DNA of 64,000 bases from Sediminibacterium sp051860225. Lineage in GTDB: Bacteria > Bacteroidota > Bacteroidia > Chitinophagales > Chitinophagaceae. Position numbers and translations under genes: made by a program. Location of the stretch: the NCBI RefSeq assembly GCF_051860225.1, contig NZ_JBHYEI010000002.1, positions 558,001 to 622,000 on the forward strand, given 5' to 3'. Below, piece after piece: positions 8,943-16,079 of this stretch. The notes below the pieces were generated by a model. The model worked only from the letters and a program-made list of their open reading frames with translations, searched no databases and was not told the DNA's origin. The number at the start of each line of letters is the position of its first letter. Positions within the stretch are counted from its first letter, which is position 1.

Positions 8943-10595
8943 ATGAAAAAAATAGCTATTCTGTTTTCCATTTGTTTTTCTGTTAGTGCAACTGCACAAC
9001 AAAATGCATCATTTCCAGCGTCTTTAATGATAACGCCCGAGAAATCAAATTTCGAAAAAACATCTTCCTATGCAGATGTAATGCAGTTTTTAAACACCAT
9101 TAAAACAATGAGCCCTCTCATTCACGTGGGTTCAATAGGAAAAAGTACGATGGGAAAAGACATTCCCTTTGCTGTATTAGCGAACCCTGCCATTAGTTCT
9201 CCAGAACAAGCAAAGCAATCAGGCAAACCGGTTGTTTACATTCAAGGGAATATTCATGCAGGAGAAGTAGAAGGCAAAGAAATAAGCATGATGTTAATGA
9301 GAGATATTTTATTGGGAAATTTATCCGAATTACTTAGCAAACAAATCATCGTATTTGTACCCATTTACAATACAGATGGGAACGATCAATTTGCAAAGGG
9401 ATTAAGGCCGTCTCAAGAGAATAGCCCACTAGAAACAGGTATCAGAGAAAACGGACAAGGGCTCGACTTAAACAGGGACGGAATGAAGATGGAAACCCCT
9501 GAAACCAAGGCAATGGTTGCCAATATTTTGAATGCATGGGATCCTCAAATGGTAGTAGACTTACATACCACCAACGGTACATGGCATGGCTATGATTTAA
9601 CATGGGCGCCTGGGTATTTATCAGCAGGAGAACCAGGGCCTTATCATTATACGAATAGTACTATCCTACCATTTATTACAGACCAAGTAAAGAAAAAAAA
9701 TGATTTATTATTTGGACCATTTGGCGATTTTTCTACAAGAGAGGGATGGCCAATTAAAAATTTTTATACCTACAATCATCATCCAAGATATATTATCAAT
9801 CAAATTGGTTTAAGAAATAGGATGTCCATATTAAGTGAATCTTTTGCCCATGAACGGTTTTATCAACGCATGAATAGCACATACCAGTTTGTAAAAGAGA
9901 TTTTAACTTTTTGTAACAATAATGCTGCTGAAATTATTCAAATAAACCAGCAAGCAGAAAAAAATGCTATTGAAAATGTACGCAATAATGCAGGTTTAGT
10001 TTCTAAGGGAGTTAGATTTAAAATGGTTCCTACATTGGAGGGTATACGCAACTTTAGGACCTACGACTATATTCCTTTTAAAAAGGAAGATGGAAGTACA
10101 AGCATCGTTAAAACGGGTAGAATCACGCATTTAGACAAAGTAAACTACTATGCGGATTTTAAAGACACGGTGAATGCAGTTTTACCTAGAGGTTATATTA
10201 TACCAGCAGCAATGGACAGCATCGTTCAACACTTGAAATTAATGGGTGTAAAAGTAGAAAAGCTAGAGAAAAAAACGGAGTTCAAAGGAGAGGAATTCAT
10301 GATTGAAAAATTCACTAAAGCCACTAGAAAATTTGAAGGACATCAAATGGCATCCGCAGAAGGTAAATTTATTCCAAAAAATTTTACTGCTGAAAAAGGA
10401 GATTTTATGGTAGACTTGGCACAACCCTTGGCCAACCTAATTTTTTATGCCCTAGAGCCTCAATCGGATGATGGTTTATTAACTTGGAATTTCTTTGACC
10501 ATTATTTAAATACAAATGGAATTAGCACCCAACCAGTAGCCTATCCAGTGTTTAAATTTTTTAGCACAATTACAACAACGAAAAAGAAAAGATAG
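8943..10595 (+). CDS. M14-family zinc metallopeptidase, exported
   Basis: 550 aa from ATG 8943; an ATG two codons earlier (8937) is the alternative. Signal peptide to about residue 19 (SVSATAQQ). The N-terminal catalytic half carries HAGEVEGKE (zinc His105, Glu108) and VVDLHTTNG (third ligand His208), the HxxE...H signature of M14 carboxypeptidase-like enzymes. A candidate catalytic Glu is in SILSESFAHERF. The C-terminal third, from about 330, is a separate beta-rich region with no recognised function. It probably acts on peptides in the periplasm or at the surface. Confidence 0.88.
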   Translation: MKKIAILFSICFSVSATAQQNASFPASLMITPEKSNFEKTSSYADVMQFLNTIKTMSPLIHVGSIGKSTMGKDIPFAVLANPAISSPEQAKQSGKPVVYIQGNIHAGEVEGKEISMMLMRDILLGNLSELLSKQIIVFVPIYNTDGNDQFAKGLRPSQENSPLETGIRENGQGLDLNRDGMKMETPETKAMVANILNAWDPQMVVDLHTTNGTWHGYDLTWAPGYLSAGEPGPYHYTNSTILPFITDQVKKKNDLLFGPFGDFSTREGWPIKNFYTYNHHPRYIINQIGLRNRMSILSESFAHERFYQRMNSTYQFVKEILTFCNNNAAEIIQINQQAEKNAIENVRNNAGLVSKGVRFKMVPTLEGIRNFRTYDYIPFKKEDGSTSIVKTGRITHLDKVNYYADFKDTVNAVLPRGYIIPAAMDSIVQHLKLMGVKVEKLEKKTEFKGEEFMIEKFTKATRKFEGHQMASAEGKFIPKNFTAEKGDFMVDLAQPLANLIFYALEPQSDDGLLTWNFFDHYLNTNGISTQPVAYPVFKFFSTITTTKKKR

Positions 10596-10620
10596 GCCAT
10601 GGCTTATCGTACCTTGCAGT

Positions 10621-11430
10621 ATGGCAAAAGAAAAAGTAAAAGTAAAAGCAACTAAGAAAAAAGAAGAACCGATTATATTGGTAACCAATGATGATGGTTT
10701 TACCGCACCGGGTATACATGCATTGGTAGAAGCGGTAAAAGGATTGGGGAAGATTGTAGTAGTTGCCCCAGACAAACCTCAAAGTGGAATGGGACATGCC
10801 ATTACCATTGGTGAGCCTTTACGCTTGCATAAAGTGCACAATTTTGGGGATGTCGAAGCCTATAGCTGCAGTGGTACACCAGTTGATTGTGTAAAGCTGG
10901 CAGTAGACAAAGTATTACACCGCAAACCAGACATCTGCATCAGTGGTATTAACCATGGTGCCAACCACTCCATTAATGTAATTTATTCGGGCACGATGAG
11001 TGCTGCATTGGAAGCTTCTATAGAAAGTATCCCCAGTATTGGCTTCAGCTTATTAGACTATAGTATAGAAGCGGATTTTGAGGGGGCTAAAAAATACGCC
11101 CGCATTATTGTAGAGCAGTTATTGGCCAGCAAAAAATTAGATAAGCATATTTGCTTAAATGTGAATATTCCTAAAGTAAAAACAGAACTAATTAAAGGAA
11201 TCAAAATCTGCTCTCAGGCTTATGCCAAATACCAAGAAAAATTTGACGAAAGAAAAGACCCACACGGAAGAAAATATTTTTGGTTGACTGGTGAGTTTGT
11301 GAATTTTGACAAGAGCAAAGAGAGTGATGTTTGGGCCCTAAAAAATAATTATGTTAGTGTGGTACCCGTGCAATTTGACCTAACCAACTACGAACTAAAA
11401 AAGCAGTTGGAAAAAAACTGGAAATTCTAA
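10621..11430 (+). CDS. surE: 5'/3'-nucleotidase SurE
   Basis: 269 aa. SurE dephosphorylates nucleoside monophosphates and helps stationary-phase survival. The metal site is in ILVTNDDGFTAPG (Asp24, Asp25), with the conserved SGTPVDC and SGINHGANHSINVIYSGTMSAA segments. A lysine-rich 16-residue N-terminal extension (MAKEKVKVKATKKKEE) precedes the usual start; no alternative in-frame Met lies between, so it appears real. The stop overlaps the ATG of the following membrane protein (TAATG). Confidence 0.97.
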   Translation: MAKEKVKVKATKKKEEPIILVTNDDGFTAPGIHALVEAVKGLGKIVVVAPDKPQSGMGHAITIGEPLRLHKVHNFGDVEAYSCSGTPVDCVKLAVDKVLHRKPDICISGINHGANHSINVIYSGTMSAALEASIESIPSIGFSLLDYSIEADFEGAKKYARIIVEQLLASKKLDKHICLNVNIPKVKTELIKGIKICSQAYAKYQEKFDERKDPHGRKYFWLTGEFVNFDKSKESDVWALKNNYVSVVPVQFDLTNYELKKQLEKNWKF

Positions 11431-11726
11431 TGCTGTTTAATAAAGATCAATTTGGTTTTGGCTTGCTATTGGGATTTATTGCCCCCATATTTGGCTTATT
11501 TGGCTATTACTATTGGAAGTTTAGCCTATTTACGTTGAATGAATTCTTTCAAGTACTGATGCTCCAAAAATCTTTATTGAGTGGTATCATTAGCATTGCA
11601 TTAATTGCCAATGCCATTGTATTTACCGTTTATATCAACAAGCAGAAAGATAAAACAGCCAAGGGAGTATTTATTGCAACCTGTGTGTATGCGTTAATCT
11701 CCCTTGGCTTTAAGTGGTTTTTATAA
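11430..11726 (+). CDS. Small three-helix membrane protein downstream of surE
   Basis: 98 aa with three hydrophobic segments (about 10-27, 50-68 and 79-96) joined by short charged loops (NKQKDKTAKG). I do not recognise a named domain. Its ATG overlaps the surE stop by one base, so it is translationally coupled to surE. In related Bacteroidota a small membrane gene commonly lies between surE and lpxB; here the blaR1/blaI pair separates it from lpxB. Function unknown. Confidence 0.8.
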   Translation: MLFNKDQFGFGLLLGFIAPIFGLFGYYYWKFSLFTLNEFFQVLMLQKSLLSGIISIALIANAIVFTVYINKQKDKTAKGVFIATCVYALISLGFKWFL

Positions 11727-11735
11727 TTTAAGTTC

Positions 11736-11774
11736 AATAATCATTTACTTGATAATTGATTTCAAATGATTATT
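11736..11774. terminator. AT-rich inverted repeat between convergent genes
   Basis: Perfect 11-bp arms AATAATCATTT (11736-11746) and AAATGATTATT (11764-11774) separated by 17 bases. It lies between the stop of the plus-strand membrane gene and the stop of the minus-strand BlaR1-like gene, and includes the latter's stop codon. A bidirectional terminator is plausible, but the stem is AT-only apart from two pairs and no clear T-run follows. Confidence 0.4.
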
Positions 11775-14253
11775 CTTCGCTAATTACATAAGTAATCGAC
11801 TGCTTTACTTTCGATTTAACTGCTTTTCCGTTTTGTTTAGCTGGGACCCATTTAGGTCCTTTAACAATCATCCTAACGGCTTCTGCTGCAGTTTGATATC
11901 CAGGATCATTGTCGGCTTTTACATTACTGATACCACCGTCTGGTGCAACTATAAATGAAACAATTACAGTATATTTTCCTGGAGGTGCCCCATTTATTAC
12001 CGGCAAATCCATTTTTAAATTTCTTTCTAAATATTTTTGCCAAGCTTCTTTACCCCCAGGGAATGATGCAGGAACTTCAGTTTTGGTAAACACTTTATCA
12101 TAGCTCTCTTCTTTAACTTGAGCGGGACGACCTGAAGGAGGAGGTGGCGGAGGCGCAGGTATTGGAAGTTCACCATATTTCTCTTCAGCCCTTCTCATAC
12201 TAGCTGCATTATTGATTATGTATTTTTCTTGAGTCCCATCCTTTAAAAGGATTTCCATCGTTTTCAATTGATGATTCCATGAAACATTAGCAACTTCATT
12301 ATTTCGCTTCATAAAAGATTTTATACCAGACCGATCATTATTATCCGCTCTAAAAGATGGATCAGCGTTTTTGGTTACTATTTCAATAACACCATTGTTA
12401 CCATCGGCACCGTATTTTAAAGTTGCTTTTTCATTTTTCAGCACATTAATGGATTGAATTTCATTTGCCCCAAAATGATCCAAAATTTCACTTTCTACCT
12501 TTTTCCCATTTAAAATAAGCAGCGGTTTTTGTCCATTTTTAGAGAGCAATTTCAAGCTGTTATCCCAAAAAAAATTATTCTTAATAATTGAAAATGTTTG
12601 AACAGAATCAACTGATTGTTTACCTAGCTCAGACTCAACTTTCTTTACAACCAGCTTAACAGTATCAGCCTTGGGCAAAATAGTATCATCTGTTTTTACA
12701 TTATTTTCTTTTGCACTCAAATACTTTTGTATCCCATTAAGTACGGCAACTGCTAATTGCGCTCTAAATTCGTCAGTTTTTATTTTTTCAAAATCAGCTG
12801 AATTAGATAGATATCCTGCTTCAACTAACACGCTAGGACAGTTTACATTTTGCAAAACATAAACAGCTTCCTTTCTACTTTTTATGCCATTAAAAGGCAT
12901 TTTTAAATCATCTAAATCATTAGCTAGTTGATTAGCAAATTGCAAATGGGCATTGTAGTTATTTGTTTTAGCAGGGTTGGCAATAAAGATTTCAGTTCCT
13001 GATAATTGGTTATTCTTACTAGCATTATAATGTAAAGACACAAATAAGTCAGGTTTGGCTTTATTGGCAATAGTTGCCACTTCAGTAACTGATTGTGTTT
13101 CGTCTTCATTTCGAGTAAACACTAGATTTAAGCGTGGATTTTGATTCAAGGATTTGATGGTATTGGCCAATTCTAGTGTTAATGCAGCTTCTGTACTTTT
13201 TCCATCAACTCCAAGGCTACCTTTATCTGTACCGCCATGCCCCGCATTGATTACGATGGTATAGTCTTTTTTCAAATCAACCATCAAGGGCGCAACGGAT
13301 GGAGTAGGTTTACCAGAAATATCTTTGTAAATGGTGTTAATGACAGATTCAACAGAAATAGGTTGTGTAGTCTCTTTATTTCTAAAAGCTACCAGCACTA
13401 CAATAATAGCTAATAATGGCAGCACAATCAGTCTTCTTAAATAACTGAATCGTGTGGTGGGTTGTTTGCTTAACATGGCTATGCGTCTTTTGATAGGTGA
13501 AAAAAAGAAGGAATTGGTTAAACTAAAATTGTGCTGGGGATATGCCGCAGTGAGCAGCATTTGCGCCAATGATGCAGTATCACCATTGTCAACACATTTT
13601 TTATCTGCAATAAATTCATGAATCATATGGAGTTCTTTTTTGATTAACCAGAATAATGGATTGAACCACCCTGCAATCAAAATGAGTTGAACAAATAATT
13701 TATCATAAGAGTGTTTCTCTTTTACATGGGTAATTTCATGTTGCAAAATTTGTTGACCTGTTGTGCTATGCATGTCAATTGCTTCATTCCAAAAAATATA
13801 CTTGAAGAAGGAATAAGGGGTTCCTTTCGCATTCGTGATAACTAAATCAATTTGCCCTAGTGAACTGGTTCTATTCGATTTGAATAACTGATAAATACGA
13901 AATAAGGATACAATTAAACTTCCCAATAATAAGAGCGCTCCGCCGATATACAACAGCTTTAATCCATTCTGCCAACTAATATTATACCAATTCAACTTGA
14001 AACTAGATTCAATTTCAGTATTGTTCTCTGCGACTGCAGAAAGGAAGTAATAAATATTGGTGTCTTCTGAAAAACTGGTCTCATTCCAATGAATCTTTAT
14101 GAGCGGAACGATCCAAGAAAGCGCTGCAATCGCCAATAAATAAAACCGATTATACTGATGAAATTTATTATCACGCAGCACAAGCCAGTAATATCCCATC
14201 ATAATAGCAGAACAAAAAACTACCTGAAGAAAATAATAAATGGTGGTTTGCAT
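11770..14253 (-). CDS. BlaR1-like M56 membrane peptidase fused to Amidase_3 and TonB C-terminal domain
   Basis: 827 aa multidomain protein. Residues 1-290: M56 antirepressor domain with membrane segments near 5-25, 37-54, 98-120, 186-204 and 272-289 and metallopeptidase motif HEITH (172-176), third ligand probably Glu213. Residues about 328-513: Amidase_3 (N-acetylmuramoyl-L-alanine amidase) with zinc ligands His339 (NAGHGG), Glu355, His408 (SLHYN) and catalytic Glu478 (VEAGYLSN). Residues 565-628: TonB-receptor plug-like segment (KPLLILNGKKV...GVIEIVTK). Proline stretch 700-706, then a TonB C-terminal domain at 728-827. In BlaR1/MecR1 systems the sensor triggers cleavage of BlaI; blaI starts the pair, with its stop 4 bp away. 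A murein-cutting domain fused to the sensor suggests it senses or processes peptidoglycan; this is inference. Confidence 0.9.
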   Translation of the reverse strand: MQTTIYYFLQVVFCSAIMMGYYWLVLRDNKFHQYNRFYLLAIAALSWIVPLIKIHWNETSFSEDTNIYYFLSAVAENNTEIESSFKLNWYNISWQNGLKLLYIGGALLLLGSLIVSLFRIYQLFKSNRTSSLGQIDLVITNAKGTPYSFFKYIFWNEAIDMHSTTGQQILQHEITHVKEKHSYDKLFVQLILIAGWFNPLFWLIKKELHMIHEFIADKKCVDNGDTASLAQMLLTAAYPQHNFSLTNSFFFSPIKRRIAMLSKQPTTRFSYLRRLIVLPLLAIIVVLVAFRNKETTQPISVESVINTIYKDISGKPTPSVAPLMVDLKKDYTIVINAGHGGTDKGSLGVDGKSTEAALTLELANTIKSLNQNPRLNLVFTRNEDETQSVTEVATIANKAKPDLFVSLHYNASKNNQLSGTEIFIANPAKTNNYNAHLQFANQLANDLDDLKMPFNGIKSRKEAVYVLQNVNCPSVLVEAGYLSNSADFEKIKTDEFRAQLAVAVLNGIQKYLSAKENNVKTDDTILPKADTVKLVVKKVESELGKQSVDSVQTFSIIKNNFFWDNSLKLLSKNGQKPLLILNGKKVESEILDHFGANEIQSINVLKNEKATLKYGADGNNGVIEIVTKNADPSFRADNNDRSGIKSFMKRNNEVANVSWNHQLKTMEILLKDGTQEKYIINNAASMRRAEEKYGELPIPAPPPPPPSGRPAQVKEESYDKVFTKTEVPASFPGGKEAWQKYLERNLKMDLPVINGAPPGKYTVIVSFIVAPDGGISNVKADNDPGYQTAAEAVRMIVKGPKWVPAKQNGKAVKSKVKQSITYVISEE

Positions 14254-14257
14254 ACAA

Positions 14258-14620
14258 TTATTTTTTAGTTTTTTTCATTTCTTGTAATAACAATTCCAAT
14301 TCTTTTACGCTGATGTCTTTTTGTTTGACCATAAAGGATACGGCATCGGCAAAAGAACCCTCGAAATATCCATCTACTAAATTTCGAATCGTACTTGAAG
14401 AGTATTCTTCTTTGGTTACAATGGGATAATACTGATGCACACGTCCAATTTGGTTCACTCCTACAAATCCTTTGTCTACTAAAATTTTTACAATAGTAGC
14501 AATGGTATTGCTATGGGGCTTGGGTTCAGGTTGGGCATCAATAACGTCTTTTAAGAAAGCTGTTTCCAACTTCCAGATAGACTGCATTATTTGTTCTTCT
14601 GCTTTGGTTAATGGTTTCAT
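14258..14620 (-). CDS. BlaI/MecI-type repressor
   Basis: 120 aa from ATG 14620 (MKPLTKAEEQIMQ, the usual family start); an in-frame ATG at 14629 would add three residues. Winged-helix DNA-binding domain: LTKAEEQIMQSIWKLETAFLKDVID, then the recognition part HSNTIATIVKILVDKGFVGVNQIGRVHQYYPIV. The C-terminal helices (SVKELELLLQEMKK) are for dimerisation. Such repressors leave DNA when cut after the M56 partner is activated. The partner gene follows 4 bp downstream. Three palindromes upstream (14648-14703) are the likely operators. No beta-lactamase gene adjoins, so the target is probably the pair itself and perhaps lpxB. Confidence 0.93.
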   Translation of the reverse strand: MKPLTKAEEQIMQSIWKLETAFLKDVIDAQPEPKPHSNTIATIVKILVDKGFVGVNQIGRVHQYYPIVTKEEYSSSTIRNLVDGYFEGSFADAVSFMVKQKDISVKELELLLQEMKKTKK

Positions 14621-14638
14621 GATGTACATTTACAAGAG

Positions 14639-14669
14639 TAAACTTATAACTAAATTTTTAGTTTAACAA
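14639..14669 (-). promoter_or_regulatory. Candidate promoter of the blaI-blaR1 pair
   Basis: Minus strand: TTG (plus CAA 14667-14669), 20 bases, then TAAGTTTA (plus 14639-14646), one mismatch from TAnnTTTG. Operator 1 (14648-14663) lies wholly inside the spacer, so BlaI bound there would exclude RNA polymerase. Predicted start near 14634 gives a leader of about 14 nt to ATG 14620. Confidence 0.5.
14648..14663. promoter_or_regulatory. BlaI operator 1
   Basis: Perfect palindrome AACTAAA-TT-TTTAGTT, 16 bp, the first of three copies on a 20-bp period. It lies between the -33 and -7 elements of the predicted blaI promoter. Confidence 0.65.
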
Positions 14670-14683
14670 CTATTTTTTTAGTT
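14668..14683. promoter_or_regulatory. BlaI operator 2
   Basis: AACTATTTTTTTAGTT, same 16-bp frame as operator 1 (AACTA at one end, TTTAGTT at the other), beginning exactly 20 bp after it. Confidence 0.6.
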
Positions 14684-14687
14684 ATTT

Positions 14688-14703
14688 AACTATTTATTTA
14701 GTT
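14688..14703. promoter_or_regulatory. BlaI operator 3, next to lpxB
   Basis: AACTATTTATTTAGTT, again beginning 20 bp after the previous copy. It ends 7 bp before the lpxB ATG at 14711, so binding there should influence lpxB transcription or translation start. Confidence 0.6.
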
Positions 14704-14710
14704 ATTCATC

Positions 14711-15820
14711 ATGAAATACTATATCATAGCGGGGGAAGCCAGCGGAGATTTACATGGCAGTAACCTGATTAAACAATTGAAAATACAAGACCCTTCGGCA
14801 CAAATTCAATGCTGGGGTGGAGATTTAATGAAAGCGGCAGGAGCCCAACTGGTAAAGCATTACAGAGATTTAGCTTTCATGGGATTTGCAGAAGTAATTA
14901 AAAACTTACCCACTATTTTAGGTAACCTAAGCTTTTGCAAAAAAGACATTTTTGACTTTCAGCCTGATGTGCTTATTCTTATTGACTATCCAGGATTTAA
15001 TTTACGCATTGCTGAATGGGCTAAACAACAAGGATTTAAAGTGGTCTACTATATTGCCCCACAAGTGTGGGCTTGGAAAGCCAATCGAGTAAAGAAAATG
15101 AAACAATGCATCGATTTAATGTTGTGCATTCTTCCTTTTGAAAAAAACTATTTTAAAGAACAATGGAATTGGGAGGTTAATTACGTAGGTCATCCTTTAA
15201 TTGAAGTCATTGAAGAATTTAAAGTATCGCATCCATCAGAACCAAAGCAAATTGTGGCTTTATTACCGGGTAGTCGTAAACAAGAAATTGCGAAAAAGTT
15301 GCCCATCATGTTAAGTGTAGCTTCCTATTTTCCTGATTATGAATTTGTGGTAGCTAAAGCCCCAGGCCAAGAAGATCAATTTTATGAACCATTTTTAGCA
15401 GGACAAACCAATGTAAAAGTGGTGAAAGATAGTACCTATGCGTTATTGATGCAATCCAGCGCAGCATTGGTTACCAGCGGAACTGCTACCTTAGAAACTG
15501 CCTTATTTAGTGTACCAGAAGTTGTTTGTTACAAAGGAAGCAATATCAGTTACCAGATTGCAAGAAGATTGGTTAAGATTAAATACATTTCCCTGGTTAA
15601 CTTAATTATGGATAAGGAAATAGTCAAGGAATTAATTCAGGATGAATTGAATACAGCCAACTTAGTTCAGGCCTTGAATTCAATCTTAAAAAATAATCAA
15701 GCTCAAGAAATACTTAAGGAAGAATATTCAAAATTGTATCAATTACTATCAGCGGGTGGACATGCATCCAAAAACGCTTCGAACCTAATTATGCAATTCC
15801 TACAACCATCAATTATTTAA
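14711..15820 (+). CDS. lpxB: Lipid-A-disaccharide synthase
   Basis: 369 aa, a normal length. LpxB joins UDP-diacylglucosamine and lipid X to make the lipid A disaccharide at the inner membrane. The N-terminus MKYYIIAGEASGDLHGSNLI is the family hallmark; also seen are the PGFNLRIAEWAKQQG, YYIAPQVWAWKANRVKK and LLPGSRKQEI segments and the C-terminal SGTATLETAL nucleotide-sugar site. It is divergent from blaI and its start is 7 bp from the third BlaI palindrome. surE lies just upstream of the inverted blaR1/blaI pair, so lpxB was probably once in a surE operon. The 3' end overlaps a small convergent gene by 8 nt. Confidence 0.97.
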   Translation: MKYYIIAGEASGDLHGSNLIKQLKIQDPSAQIQCWGGDLMKAAGAQLVKHYRDLAFMGFAEVIKNLPTILGNLSFCKKDIFDFQPDVLILIDYPGFNLRIAEWAKQQGFKVVYYIAPQVWAWKANRVKKMKQCIDLMLCILPFEKNYFKEQWNWEVNYVGHPLIEVIEEFKVSHPSEPKQIVALLPGSRKQEIAKKLPIMLSVASYFPDYEFVVAKAPGQEDQFYEPFLAGQTNVKVVKDSTYALLMQSSAALVTSGTATLETALFSVPEVVCYKGSNISYQIARRLVKIKYISLVNLIMDKEIVKELIQDELNTANLVQALNSILKNNQAQEILKEEYSKLYQLLSAGGHASKNASNLIMQFLQPSII

Positions 15821-15989
15821 ACATTGGAATGACCACTTGTTTAATAATGATGAACAGGACTGCAATCAAAAACATCAACAAAGAAATTCGATTCATCCCA
15901 TGCATATACTTCATCCAAGCAGATTTGGGTGCATTGGGATCTTCTTTCTTGATAAATAAATACTGCTGAATTTGGTTCCAGATTCCCAT
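15813..15989 (-). CDS. Small single-span membrane protein (DUF6728-like)
   Basis: 58 aa starting at ATG 15989. A polar N-terminus (MGIWNQIQQYLFIKKEDPNAP) is followed by MKYMHGMNRISLLMFLIAVLFIIIKQ, one membrane helix preceded by the MHG-NRIS motif. This pattern matches a short Bacteroidota family I recall as DUF6728; the assignment is from memory. It overlaps the end of lpxB by 8 nt in the opposite direction. Function unknown. Confidence 0.7.
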   Translation of the reverse strand: MGIWNQIQQYLFIKKEDPNAPKSAWMKYMHGMNRISLLMFLIAVLFIIIKQVVIPMFK

Positions 15990-16052
15990 GGTTGATTATT
16001 TTAACAAAGATAACATGCTGGTAGCATTTTAGTTCAATCAACCTTATACCCT

Positions 16053-16060
16053 TAGATTTG
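16053..16060 (+). promoter_or_regulatory. Candidate -7 element (TAGATTTG) of the acylase gene
   Basis: TAGATTTG matches TAnnTTTG, 19 bp upstream of the ATG at 16080. The -33 position shows TTC rather than TTG, so the match is partial. Confidence 0.4.
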
Positions 16061-16079
16061 TTAAAACGAAAACCGGTTT

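Noticed and set aside
14648..14703. Possible CRISPR-like short repeat array
   Set aside because: Only three 16-bp copies with 4-bp gaps and internal symmetry; no spacers or cas genes. Operator reading fits better.
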